Assembly: GCA_025529335.1 (NCBI GenBank)
Contig: JAMYHX010000004.1
Location: 124,001-188,000 of the forward strand
Length of the DNA stretch: 64,000 bases
Reading direction: 5' to 3'
DNA from: Rhizopus sp. PT2906
Taxonomy: Eukaryota; Mucoromycota; Mucoromycetes; Mucorales; Rhizopodaceae
In this document: positions 53,824 to 64,000 of the stretch, one piece after another
Layout of the letters: each line of letters begins with the position of its first letter
Position numbering within the stretch: position 1 is the first letter of the stretch
Notes under the pieces: generated by a model
Told to the model about the DNA's origin: nothing
What the model saw: the letters and a program-made list of their open reading frames with translations, nothing else
Database searches by the model: none
Program-made: the position numbers and the translations under genes

Positions 53824-56800
53824 ATGCCACCAAAAAAAGCACCAGATACTGATCTAGAAGAGAAGGAATCCTTTGAGAGTTTCTTGACCAGTCTTGAACA
53901 AGAAGCAGACATCGTGTCTGAAGAAGAAGAAGAAGACGAAGTAGAGGAAGAATCCTTACTGGACGTAGAAGATAATGACGATGAGTTGATCGATGAACTA
54001 ATGAGTGAAGAAGATGAGCTTATTGACGATAGCGAAATCACGTAAATCAATATATAGATCGTTGCAAAAATGTGAACTAATGTGCAATTACTATAGTGAT
54101 CTTTTGAACAGTTCTTTAAAGAAGCGTGAATTGTTGAAAACAGGTGGAACAGAAGAAATGGAAAGAGACATGGAGGAATTCGACAACAACCTGGCCCTAA
54201 ACACAGGCATTGGAAAATTAAAGAGAGGTGTCAAGAAAAAGATAACAGCTGGTGAAGTCCGATTACCAGAAGAGGTCAAGCGAAAGCTCGGTGAAGCAAA
54301 TGCATTGTATATTGGCAAAGACTATGGTAATGCTATTGCCATGTTACAGGAAGTTATCACAGATCATCCTGAGGCTTATCCCGCTTGGAATACGCTGGGA
54401 CTGGTGCATGAAGAACTCGGAAATACAGCCAAGTCACTTCAACTGCGTATGGTTGCAGCACACATGTGTAATGATGCTTCGCTTTGGAAAGAGCTGGGAC
54501 AAAAGTCAATGTAAAGTAGCATCATATATAAAATAGCATAAAAAAGTGTGAATCTAACCATGTTCATAGTGAAAGCGATGCTCCTAAGCAAGCCATTTAC
54601 TGTTTCTCAAAAGCATTAACATTGGATCCATCAGATGTGGACGTATTATGGGATAGATCTTTTTTGTACAAACAATCTGGAAAAAACGCAGAAGCGATAG
54701 AAGGATTTAAAAAGATTCTGGAGATAATGCCACATCATTTCAAAGTCATTAATGAAATGGCTCAGATATACCGTGCTGAAGGAAAAACACAGGAGGCGAT
54801 CCAAATGTATGAGGACGCTATTGTGTATCATACAGAAAATGACACTGGAGAGGACGAAGTAGACGATGAAGAAGAGGAAGAGTTTAGCGACAAGTTGGGA
54901 TACTCTGAAATCAATATGTTGAGTGAATTATATCTTGTTTTGAATGATTATTCTCGATGCTTGGATACAATCAAGACTGGTCTAAGACTGATACAGCATA
55001 GGCAGCATGAAACATGGTGGATAGATCATGCTGATGATGATGACGAGTATTTTGGAGATGACGATGCTAGAACAGACTTTCCAATTGAATTACGTGTGAG
55101 AATGGGTGTCTGTCGTGTTTATTTGGGGCCAATTAAAGTGGCAAACGTAAGTTTGAATTGATAATATAATGATGAGACAATTAACCGTTATGATTCTTGC
55201 TTTTAGAAACACTTTGACTATTTACTACAATACCCAGCTACAACCTATCCAGACTTACATCAAGATATTGCCTATGCCTATTACGATAAGCGTCACTATG
55301 AATTAGCTTTAAAGGTGTTTCAAAGAATTATTGACGCATCAGATGTAAGTTAACAAACAAGGGCTGATCTCCTCGCTTATACATATTTTACAGGAAGTTG
55401 AGGTGGATCTTTTGATTCGTACTGCAGACTGCTATCGCGAGATGGGTGAATTAGATACAGCTGTTATGTTCTATATCAATGGTATATATATGTATATATA
55501 TCACATCATATTCAATAGTGTATTAACTGTTTATTTACTTAGTTCTGGAAGAGCAGCCAGAGAATTTGGACGTAATGGTATCCCTTGCTACAGTATATGA
55601 AGAGCAAGGAAAAGAAGAACAGGCTCTTGATTTGTTAGAATTTGGCAAGTATTTGAACGCATTGTATTATAGTCTCTAACTATCTCAATAGTCATGAAGA
55701 AAAACAGAGAGGCACGTAAACTTAAAGAAGCTTCAAAGAGTCAAGAAGGAGGGACTGAGGCTGGAGCAAATGATGCATCCAAAAAGGCATCCATTTTTGA
55801 TGAAAGCCGTGCAAGGACGGTAAAGGAAATGTGGGACATACGACGTGCTCGAAGACTGAGAGAAGAGCAAGAAAAAGAGGTGGCTGCTATCGCCTTGTTT
55901 GAAAAACTGGACGAAATTGACAAACACACTGGCCCTGATGTAGTTGGTATGGATCGTGCGCTGATGAGAGATTACATGAGGGCTGCTCAGGAACTATGGG
56001 AAGGATTTTATGCTATTCGAGCATTCTTTGGCAGGACAAGAGTAAGACTATAGCATTTGTATGAATATGTTGTTTAATCATTTTTATTAGAGTAAACGAT
56101 TTGAAGGATTTTATGCTATAAGAAAGGGCAAAAAGAGACCAAATGCTCACTCAAGATTGGATGCACGGTACATGGCTCAGCGTCTTCGAAAACGAGTGAA
56201 GAAAGAGAATGAAGATGCTGCAAATAATGAGGAAATGGATGAGGAAGATAAACAAGATGAAAAGGAAGCCGAAGAAGAAATGCAGATGAGTGCTGCAACC
56301 CACTTTCGTACTATACCTTTCACTAAATGGTGTTATGTATTCCTAAGGGTAATGATGATAAAGAAATGATAAAAAAGGGGATATTATTAACATTTCTTAT
56401 AGTATGCGTTTATGCTTGCTGTATCAAAACGAAAAGAAGAGACACACGAGCTATTGAGAAGATGTTTTGAAGCAAATGTATTCTTTCAAGACCTTAAAAT
56501 GAAAACATCCATAAAATTAGCACAAATAGGTATGATATACAAACAAGACGCATACCGTTTTAACATTTCTTTACAGGCTGTGGTATGATCACCAAACATG
56601 AATTTATGGTGCAAGACGGAGCTCGTTGGTTATGTAACTTTTATCAATTTCAAAACGATCCTTTCAGAATTTACACTGCTGTTTTAAATGGGTAAGATAA
56701 AGATCATAGAATGGATTGAAATATTAATACTTTTTTTTTTTTTTTTTTTTTTGGGAAAACAGTGCAAGTAGTAGTTATTCTGGTTTAGTATCTTATCCTC

Positions 56801-57671
56801 AGCTCAAATATATCTCTCGTATTGTTCGACTCATGGACGCCTTGGTCTTAAACTCAAAAGGAACAGGAACAAACAATGTACCACTAGATGAGATCAAAGA
56901 ATTGGACGACGCTATTAGAGCAATGAATGTTGATCCTTCAGCAAATGAGCAAAACTATATGCGCTTCTATGAGGTTCCTACTAATACGGATATGCAATCA
57001 CTATTTCGAATCGAAGCAAAATCACTCTCTCGCCCAAACCCAATTATCTTGACACTATTTGCTCATTTGATGGGTATATCAAGAAACCATCTTGCGGCAA
57101 CTTGTAAGTACTAGCTTTTCTCTGTTGACATAATATTATACTAAATGGTAACGTATAGTATTTTACATGAGAGCGTACGCGGTTGCTCCTCGAGACCCTG
57201 TCAACACACTGTGTGTGGGAATGTCGTTTCTTCAAGCATCTACTCAGCGTAGATGTGATAATAGACATTTATTGATTGTGCAGGTATGAAGTATAACCTA
57301 TAAAGACACACTCATTTACATATCCTATATAGGGTATGTTATTTATGCAGGAATATATGAAGATCATGGGTCGATGTCAAGAAAGTGAGTACAATATGGC
57401 AGTTGCCTTTCATCTCATCGGTTTGACACATTTGGCCGTTCCTCACTATGAACGAGTGTTGTGTTTGCCTTCTAAAGCAAAAGCACATATAGAAAAAGAA
57501 AAGCCTATAGAGGATGTATATAAATGGCCGGTAGATGATATGGATGAGGATGAAGAGTATGATGAAACTGATCTTAAACATGAAGCAGCATATAACCTTC
57601 ATCTTATTTACGTTATAAATGGTTCACCAGCTTTAGCAGAAATACTAATGATGAAATATTGTACCATATAA
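53824..57671 (+). CDS. TFC4: Transcription factor IIIC subunit TFC4 (tau131 / TFIIIC102), TPR protein
   Basis: Thirteen exons join in frame to 1063 residues, close to yeast Tfc4 (1025): 53824-54041, 54097-54510, 54570-55146, 55207-55344, 55394-55481, 55543-55644, 55692-56041, 56091-56348, 56403-56529, 56577-56691, 56763-57103, 57159-57283 and 57333-57671. The N-terminus is a long acidic region. TPR repeats start near residue 135 (ANALYIGKDYGNAIAMLQEVITDHPEAYPAWNTLG) and recur through the middle and at the C-terminus. Acidic and Arg/Lys-rich linkers separate the TPR arrays, as in the family. Tfc4 bridges the A-box-bound TFIIIC and TFIIIB, recruiting Brf1 and Bdp1 for RNA polymerase III. Intron 6 (55645-55691) starts with GCAAGT; only this GC donor keeps the frame. 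Intron 10 contains a long T run. Confidence 0.93.
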
Positions 57672-57820
57672 ATTCAATAAACAATACCCCACATCCACGG
57701 AAAATATAATTAGCTCCCTTGGGTGTCACATTCTAGACTTCTTAGTCAGCCGTTACTGGGACTGTGAGAGAGAAAGAGAGCGACTATAAATTGTGAACCT
57801 GTTTCTTCCACACACACAAC

Positions 57821-58489
57821 ATGCAATCTCCCACGGTTATTGGTAATTACTTCTCAACCTATACACGTTCCATCAGGATGGCTCTGATCCATCTGGGTGT
57901 GCCTTTCCAATTTGAACAAGCTGATCCACACAGTTCATTGGCATACAAGTATAATCCATTTGGTAGAATACCTTCCTTCTTACATAAAGACAAGGTAATC
58001 TTTGAAACACTATCCATCCGTGAATATATCGATGCTATAATTTCAGATAAGCTGACACCTAAAGATCTGGACACAAGGATAAAAATGACCCAGATGATCA
58101 GTATCTTGAACGACTACGTGTTTCATCATGTTCTCTTTGGCGTTTCCAAGCGTCGTGAAATGTATGAACAACAAGGCAAAAAAGAAGAAGAGATCAAACA
58201 ACTGCTGGAGGGTCCCTTAAAAAAGGCAACGACGATTATTCAGGGTGTAGACAAGCTCGTACCTTGTAATGGACAAAAGTTCTTGTGTGGTGAACAGCTC
58301 ACTTGGGCAGACTTTTTGTTTTTTCCAGTGATGGCAGACATGTACGCGATACGTGAAGGATCTGACTTTATAGCTTGTTCACCCAACTTAAGACAATGGT
58401 TCCTCACCTTTCAAGAACGCAAAGAGGCAAAAGAGACCTTTCTGGGAACTATAGCTGACACATTGTCTAAAAAAAAATCAAACATTTAA
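57821..58489 (+). CDS. Glutathione S-transferase-like protein
   Basis: A single-exon frame of 222 residues, the normal GST length. The N-terminal thioredoxin-like half reads IGNYFSTYTRSIRMALIHLGVPFQFEQ, followed by the glutathione-contacting cis-proline loop GRIPSFLH and FETLSIREYID. The helical C-terminal half contains KFLCGEQLTWADFLFFPVMADM, which matches the conserved N-capping region of GST helix 6. There is no signal peptide, so it is probably cytosolic. It may conjugate glutathione to electrophiles or reduce them; class and substrate are not clear. It starts 150 bp after TFC4 on the same strand. Confidence 0.85.
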   Translation: MQSPTVIGNYFSTYTRSIRMALIHLGVPFQFEQADPHSSLAYKYNPFGRIPSFLHKDKVIFETLSIREYIDAIISDKLTPKDLDTRIKMTQMISILNDYVFHHVLFGVSKRREMYEQQGKKEEEIKQLLEGPLKKATTIIQGVDKLVPCNGQKFLCGEQLTWADFLFFPVMADMYAIREGSDFIACSPNLRQWFLTFQERKEAKETFLGTIADTLSKKKSNI

Positions 58490-58686
58490 ATAAAGCTATT
58501 ATTATTGTGTGTGCTTATTCAATCTATTGCTGCGCATTTTCATATTCTCTTCATTTCAATCACCGATATTTTTCGTGGTGCCTCCGTGTATGTCCAGGAT
58601 TCAGGGCAACGTCATCTGATTCAAAGGAAACAAACCATAAAATTGGATATCAATCCATCCATCCATTATTTTTCTTATATAGCAAA

Positions 58687-59318
58687 ATGTCTGACACTGA
58701 AGAAAAAAAGCCCGTTGAACAAGTAAAATGAGAAAAAGATGAAGCTAATGAGTTTACTAAAATGTCACATGTTGTCAATTAGCAAGAGGTTGAAGAAGAA
58801 CCTGATGTTCACTTTGAACCAGTCATCAAATTAGACCAAGTTGAAACAAAGACTAATGAAGAAGATGAAGAAGTTCTCTTCAAAATGTATGAAAATATAC
58901 ATGTATATAATTGTTCATAATGTATTCATGTTAATATACTAGGCGTGCTAAATTATTCCGTTTTGATGCCGGTGCTGGCGAATGGAAGGAACGTGGTACT
59001 GGTGATGTTCGATTTTTGAAGCATAAGGAAAACAAAAAGATTCGTCTCGTCATGCGTCGTGATAAAACACTCAAAGTTTGCGCCAACCACTATGTTGAAA
59101 CTTATATGAAACTTCAGCCTAATGTTGGATCTGACCGTTCTTGGGTTTGGAAGGTGTCTGCTGATGTTTCTGAAGGCACACCCACTGCTGAGACTTTAGC
59201 TATTCGTTTTGCTAACTCTGATAATGCCAATGCTTTCAAAGAAGAATTTGAAAAGGCTCAAACTCACAATGCTTCATTGAAAGCAGAGGAAAAGAAAGAC
59301 GAAGAAAAGAAAGACTAA
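58687..59318 (+). CDS. YRB1: Ran-binding protein 1
   Basis: Three exons (58687-58722, 58783-58886, 58943-59318) give 171 residues. After a short acidic N-terminus (VEEEPDVHFEPVIKLDQVE) comes a complete Ran-binding domain, with EEVLFKMRAKLFRFD, GEWKERGTGDVRFLKHKENKKIRLVMRRD, KVCANHY and SWVWKVSADVSEG, ending in FKEEFEKAQ. A Lys/Glu tail closes the protein. RanBP1 binds Ran-GTP in the cytoplasm, releases it from transport receptors and stimulates RanGAP. A pair of Ran pathway and nuclear pore functions (POM152) in one window is coincidence as far as can be seen. The donor of intron 2 (AT/GTATGA) splits the Met codon. Confidence 0.95.
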
Positions 59319-59572
59319 GTGTCTTGCGCTTTGTTTAATAAAATCAAGAAAACGAATTGACAATTCTCCCTTCATTCTCATTCATGTGTATCTCCATTGA
59401 ACCCCCCTCTTTCATACCTTCTTTATAACATCAATAAACCCTTTATATATCTACTTGTCAAGCATTCAGTTGTGCTATTGTATGGAAAGGGTTACTAAAG
59501 GGAGTTTCAAATAAATTTCGCAAGGTGTGTATAAAGTCTCAAATTTTTCTTTTCATTCACAAAAACTCCCAC

Positions 59573-60847
59573 ATGATGCAACAACCACAATCACTCTTGG
59601 GTGAACTGGTCGTCGTTGCTCTGAAAGCAGTAAATACAATATAACAAAGAGAGAGAAAGAGAGAGAGAAAGTCTGATTGTATTCTTTTATATTCTTTATA
59701 GGAAAACTTACAACACCAGGTATGTAAGTTGATAAGACATGTGCTACTCTTTATATAACATAATATCAAAAAGGCAACTAGTAAACAAGATCCATTCTGT
59801 ATATTCAGAGTGAATGAAGTAGTAAAAAGGACAAAGACAGACTATGGAGGAGGCTCATACCCTATATGGGATGATCAGGTAATACAACACATTCAATAAA
59901 AAAGCTTGGCCCCTGATCACCAAGTTAGGTTAATATTCCTATAAGACAAGGTCAGCATCGACTACATGTTCAGATATTCGATAAGGAAGCGAATGCAAGG
60001 AATCTGATGGGAGAAGGAGTTGTTGATCTGACAAAAGTATTGAGAGAAAGGGAGCATGATGGGTATTTCCCAGTAAAATATCAAGGCAAACATGGAGGAG
60101 AAATATACTTGGAATTGACATTTTATCCCATTGTAAGATAAAGCGATCATATCAAAGTTTGACAGCTTATCTTTCTTAATTTAGCAACAATCCATGGCAA
60201 GACCACAACAACCTGTGAGATATCAATATCCCCCAGGATCTAATGGCTATCGTCCACGTCCACTTCCACCATTGCCTCAACAACAACAACAACAACAATC
60301 CCATGGACATTATGCACCATCTCATCAACGTCCTCTGCCTCATCAACGGCCACCGCCTCCACATCCAGTAGCACATGCTCCTTATTCTGCACCTCCACAT
60401 CCATCCACAACTATGCCACCCTGCCCACCACCACCACATATGTCTCATTACCACTCGACGCCTCTTCCTCCCCATTCGGCGCCTCCACAGCATTCAGTAC
60501 CACCATATCCTCCACACTCAATGCCATTACCTAATCAGCATCCCCCTTATCCTCAACCAAGACCCTCAACCTCCTCACAAATCATGTCATCTTCACAACC
60601 GTTGCTATCATCCCCTTATCATCCAGCAGCATCACCAATTCCTAGACCGATACAAGGTAAACCATATATATATCTTTATGTGTGATTAGTCTTTGTTGAC
60701 TCTTTTTGTTCAGGTTCACCTTATCCACCTAGGCCACCTGGACCTTATCAACCAAGTCCAATGCCTCAAGCGAGACCTTATCCTCCAGGACAATCCATGA
60801 GACCGATGCCACCTAGTAATAGACCTAATATGTATCCACCTTATTAA
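59573..60847 (+). CDS. C2-domain, proline-rich protein (Inn1/Fic1-like cytokinesis protein)
   Basis: Six exons (59573-59629, 59702-59719, 59774-59878, 59929-60132, 60185-60656, 60714-60847) give 329 residues. Exon 2 is an 18-nt microexon coding for ENLQHQ. The N-terminal 128 residues form a C2 domain: LLGELVVVALKA, then KQDPFCIFRVNEVVKRTKTD, YPIWDDQ, and HRLHVQIFDKEA with NLMGEGVVDLTKVL. The remaining 200 residues are rich in Pro, His, Ser and Gln, with many PPxP-type SH3 ligands. This layout matches yeast Inn1 and fission yeast Fic1, which connect plasma membrane and contractile ring through SH3 partners. The function in septation is by analogy, especially uncertain in a mostly coenocytic fungus. 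Several canonical Ca-binding aspartates are missing from the first C2 loop. Confidence 0.85.
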
Positions 60848-61013
60848 ACATAGAAATAATTCCGTGACACGCTTTTTTTAATCCTGTTACATAAAATCAC
60901 ATGTCTTTCTCCACACTTTATTTCTTCACCCCCTTTTTCTCTCTTTCTCTGTCTCTCTTTTGGTTTTTTTTCTTATATCTTCACTTGAGCTTGTTACTTT
61001 TCAAACAAGAAAA

Positions 61014-63369
61014 ATGCTGACGAGACAATACATGTTGAGTCGTTTTGGGTAAGATAAATATAACAAAAAACAACAACAATAGAAAACTAAAGTATGATGA
61101 AAGCATCAGCAAATTCACACGCGCTGGCTACTCTACTATTGCCACAGAACAACAACCACGCACATTTTCAAACCAGTCAAAGTTACCAAGACTTCCTATC
61201 CCCGACCTTCAACTGACATCCGCTCGTTACAAGCGTACTTTATTACCTCTCTTGACTACGACGGACTATGAATCCGTATCGACAAAGATCGATCGTTTCT
61301 TTCAACCCGGAGGCCTCGCAGAAAAATTACAATCTCGGCTGTATCAACTTGACGAACAGGAGGCAAAGTTGGGCGTCAATTGGCTTGACCGTCTTTGGCT
61401 AAAGAAAGCCTATCTCGAATACCGTATTCCAACCCTCATCAATGTCAACTGGTGGAATCAGTTCAAGGATCCTGATACAGGACTTGGAAAGGGAGCTCCT
61501 GATGGACAAGTGACTGATTTCCAATTCGATAGATCGGCTAGTATGATTGCAGGATTGGTCGATTATTCTAACCGTGTCAACAAGTAAGTACAAATGAACA
61601 TTAAAAGGGCAATAATTAAATTACATACAGCGAGCAGATACCTCCAGATGTATCAAGATCTGGTCCATTCTGTATGCATCAACTAAAGAACATGTTTGGA
61701 ACAAGTCGTATTGCAGCCTCTGGTTGTGATAAAGTGATCACTCAATGGCCATGTTTAGCCAAACATATCAATGTTATCTACAAGGATCAAATTTTCTCTG
61801 TGGATGTCATTGGTCCTAATGGGGAAACTGTTCCTGTGAAACAAATTGAACAGTAAAGTTGTGACATATATAAAGTACGTACCAGAACTAACCACTTCTT
61901 TTTTTCTGGGCAGACAACTACGTCAAGTCGTGCAACAAGTAGAGCAGACACCTGTTGAACAACGTCAGGCTGCTGTTGGTCTATTGACTACAGAGCACCG
62001 AGATACTTGGGGACCTGTAAGTCGTGTTCTATGGCAAAAAAACATACTAACTCTCTTCTCTTAGATTCGTGAGCAAATGGAAAAACAGACCACCAATGCC
62101 AAATCGCTTAAAAATATCGATGATTCCTTGTTTGTGTTCTGCTTGGATGATTACAGTTCACCCTTGGATCTTGATTTATCTCATCGCAACATCTTTCACG
62201 GAAGAAACGGAAGAAACAGATGGTTTGATAAAGCTTTACAATTTATTGTAGAAAATAACGGACGTGCTGGTATTAATGGCGAGGTACTAAAGTTTTTATT
62301 ATCTTTCTACAATCTTACCAGTACTTACATTCTTTTAGCACTCACCTGCTGATGCAGTTATTCCTTCTCGTATTGTCGATGATGTATTGGCTCGGTAAGG
62401 AACAGAAGCAGGCAATGAATTCTTGATATTTATATATATTTTTTAGTGAGCCTATCCAAAACAGTGCTGCTTCTGTGCCTGGATTAGCTCAACCTATATT
62501 ATTGACATGGGAGCTATCGAGCAGTGTTCAGGATGCTATTCATACAGCCGAAGACAATGCTTCTAAACTTATTCAGGATTTGGATAGCGTCCTGCTTCAC
62601 TACCATAACTATGGCTCAAATTTCATGAAGGCAGCCAAGGTCAGTCCTGATGCATGGCTTCAGATGGCATATCAGCTAGCTTACTACAGACACTACGGTA
62701 AGCCTTGTCCTACCTATGAGTCTGCATCAACCAGAAAGTTCCTGACCGGTCGTACCGAGACCGTTCGAAGTTGTTCTGTTGAAACAGTGGCATTCACCAA
62801 GGCTTGGGACGATAAGGACGTGAAAGTAAAAAAAAAAAAAAAAAAAAAAGGGTTAAAGTAAATGCTTTATATACCTAACGTGCGTGTGGTTTAGTTGTCT
62901 GACAAGTTGGATCTATTCCAAAAGGCTGTCACTGGGCATTTAGAGTACATGAAGGCTGCTAGCAGCGGTAATTATTTATAAAAAAAACATGTAGAAAATG
63001 GTCAACTCATTTTTTATAATAGGTCATGGTGTTGACCGCCACTTACTGGGACTTCGCTGTCAAATGACACCGGAAGAAGCAGCATCAGACGATGCAGCCA
63101 TCTACCGGGATCCTTCCTATTGGGGATCTCAATACTGGCTGTTGTCTACGTCCAACACGTCACCAGGTGATATGGCCTGGGGTGGATTTGGTGCTGTCGT
63201 TCCTGAAGGATACGGTATAAACTATGCTATCGGCAAGGAACGTATTCGTATGAGCGTCTCTTCATGGAACTCGTACGCTGACACCAATTCTTCAAGCTTC
63301 AGAAAGACAATTCAGGGTGTTCTTGATGATTTTGGAGATGTTGCTGAAAGATACTTTATTCAAAAATAA
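61014..63369 (+). CDS. CAT2: Carnitine O-acetyltransferase, mitochondrial/peroxisomal
   Basis: Nine exons (61014-61048, 61110-61583, 61631-61852, 61914-62016, 62065-62283, 62339-62394, 62447-62825, 62895-62967, 63023-63369) give 635 residues, typical for the family. The N-terminus MLTRQYMLSRFGKFTRAGYSTIA is a mitochondrial presequence. Conserved blocks are LPRLPIPDL (substrate tunnel start), RSGPFCMHQLKNMFGTSRI, and the catalytic histidine in NGRAGINGEHSPADA at the exon 5/6 junction. HGVDRHLLGLR lies near the C-terminus. The enzyme moves acetyl units between CoA and carnitine for transport between peroxisome, cytosol and mitochondrion. No clear PTS1 is present (ends FIQK). The exon 2 acceptor was chosen to give an intron of normal size (61 nt). 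The stop codon is one base from that of TSC13. Confidence 0.94.
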
Positions 63370-63370
63370 A

Positions 63371-64000
63371 CTATGCAATAAAAGGGAACATGGCTGTTCT
63401 GTTACGAGGATATTCCTTAAACTCTTTTCTGTAATTCTTGTGCTTCTTGACTGCCCAAACATACATTTGACCAGTAGCAACTACATTAAAGAGGAAAGCT
63501 AATACAAAACAGTGAGCAAGGGAGGGGATGATGTATTCATTATGTATTTTTTACCACTCCAGCTTGTACTAAGGAAGCAAACCGCTGACCAAGCAATGAA
63601 TTCAAAAAAGTAATTGGGACAAGAGACTAAATCGAACCCATAACCATAAGGAATAGCACGAACACGCGTTCCAGGAGGACGTAAGTTGCGAAGAGTCATG
63701 TGTGTAAAGAAGTTGGAGATTTCTGCCCACTACATAAAACATGAGTATCATGTACACAACGCAATAAGAAAAACTTACAGCCCAAACAGCCACGGATCCA
63801 TAAAGCCAGACGTCATTACGAACACTAGCTGCCTTACCCTTAGCAAACCAGGGTCCATAGAGCCAGAATGCCAAATTAGCGCCTGATAATAACCAATAAT
63901 GAGCAGAGTTCTTAAAGACGTTACGGAAAGGCATTGTGCCATGAGAGAAACGGTGAACGAATACGGTTTCCAATTCGCGCTTGATAAAGTGAGCCATCAC
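63371..64000 (-). CDS. TSC13: Very-long-chain enoyl-CoA reductase, C-terminal part (gene continues beyond the window)
   Basis: Three exons are visible: 63779-64000 (open at the right edge), 63555-63729 and 63371-63498. The encoded 174 residues match the steroid 5-alpha-reductase-type membrane domain of Tsc13: HFIKRELETVFVHRFSHGTMPFRNVFKNS, HYWLLSG, NLRPPGTRVRAIPYGYGFDLVSCPNYFFE, and the C-terminal YRKEFKEYPRNRTAMFPFIA. The Lys and Tyr of the active site (as in the yeast enzyme) fall in these blocks. Tsc13 catalyses the last step of fatty acid elongation in the ER, reducing trans-2-enoyl-CoA with NADPH, and feeds sphingolipid synthesis. The N-terminal third is outside the window. Its stop codon (63371-63373) lies one base after that of CAT2. 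Confidence 0.95.

Noticed and set aside
60176..60493. Minus-strand Trp/Arg-rich open frame of 105 codons
   Set aside because: Composition is the complement of the proline-rich region of the C2 protein; antisense artefact.
1..64000. CRISPR arrays, prophage or bacterial operons
   Set aside because: No regularly spaced direct repeats, and the spliced eukaryotic genes throughout exclude a prokaryotic source.

Overview
The window is AT-rich nuclear DNA of a filamentous fungus. The gene set, the very short introns (mostly 45-70 nt, GT..AG), the expanded Sel1-repeat protein and the style of the decayed transposons all point to an early-diverging fungus of the Mucorales type (Mucor, Parasitella or Rhizopus relatives). 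No species can be fixed from the sequence alone. There are no operons, plasmid functions or CRISPR arrays. Almost every gene is an independent eukaryotic unit, and the exon models below were built by eye so that splice signals, reading phase and family sequence agree.

Layout, left part (1-16.5 kb): the 3' end of a DUF7082/Medusa-type regulator, a secreted orphan protein, a complete U1 spliceosomal snRNA gene (minus strand), ribosomal protein L7/uL30 with a probable C/D-box snoRNA in a GC-AG intron, a Sel1-repeat protein with a broken 3' end, a coiled-coil protein, a small disordered protein, a decayed transposon-like ORF, and PEX19.

Middle part (16.5-34.5 kb): an alternative mitochondrial NADH dehydrogenase, the delta-9 desaturase OLE1, an Ish1/Msc1-type lumenal protein, a CAMK/KA1 protein kinase, a HAD phosphatase-like protein, an AAC4-like protein, a TALE homeodomain protein, a DTW-domain tRNA modification enzyme, succinate dehydrogenase anchor subunit SDH4, and a TMEM14 protein.

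Right part (34.5-64 kb): two adjacent transposon relics (a Mutator-like DDE element on minus, and a Fanzor/TnpB-like nuclease relic on plus), a small proline-rich protein, nucleoporin POM152, an unrecognised eight-exon gene, a 1.6-kb element bounded by imperfect inverted repeats, a vacuolar Ca2+/H+ exchanger, a relic of a DUF3435 tyrosine recombinase, TFIIIC subunit TFC4 (13 exons), a GST-like protein, Ran-binding protein 1, an Inn1/Fic1-like C2 protein, carnitine acetyltransferase, and the 3' end of the enoyl reductase TSC13.

Functionally these are ordinary housekeeping genes: respiration (NDE, SDH4), fatty-acid metabolism (OLE1, TSC13, CAT2, PEX19), nuclear transport (POM152, RanBP1), Pol III transcription (TFC4) and splicing (U1). 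Four gene-poor intervals carry the mobile-element remains. The most interesting items are the Fanzor-like relic, the U1 gene, the snoRNA in RPL7, the recombinase relic, and the CAT2/TSC13 pair whose stop codons are separated by one base.
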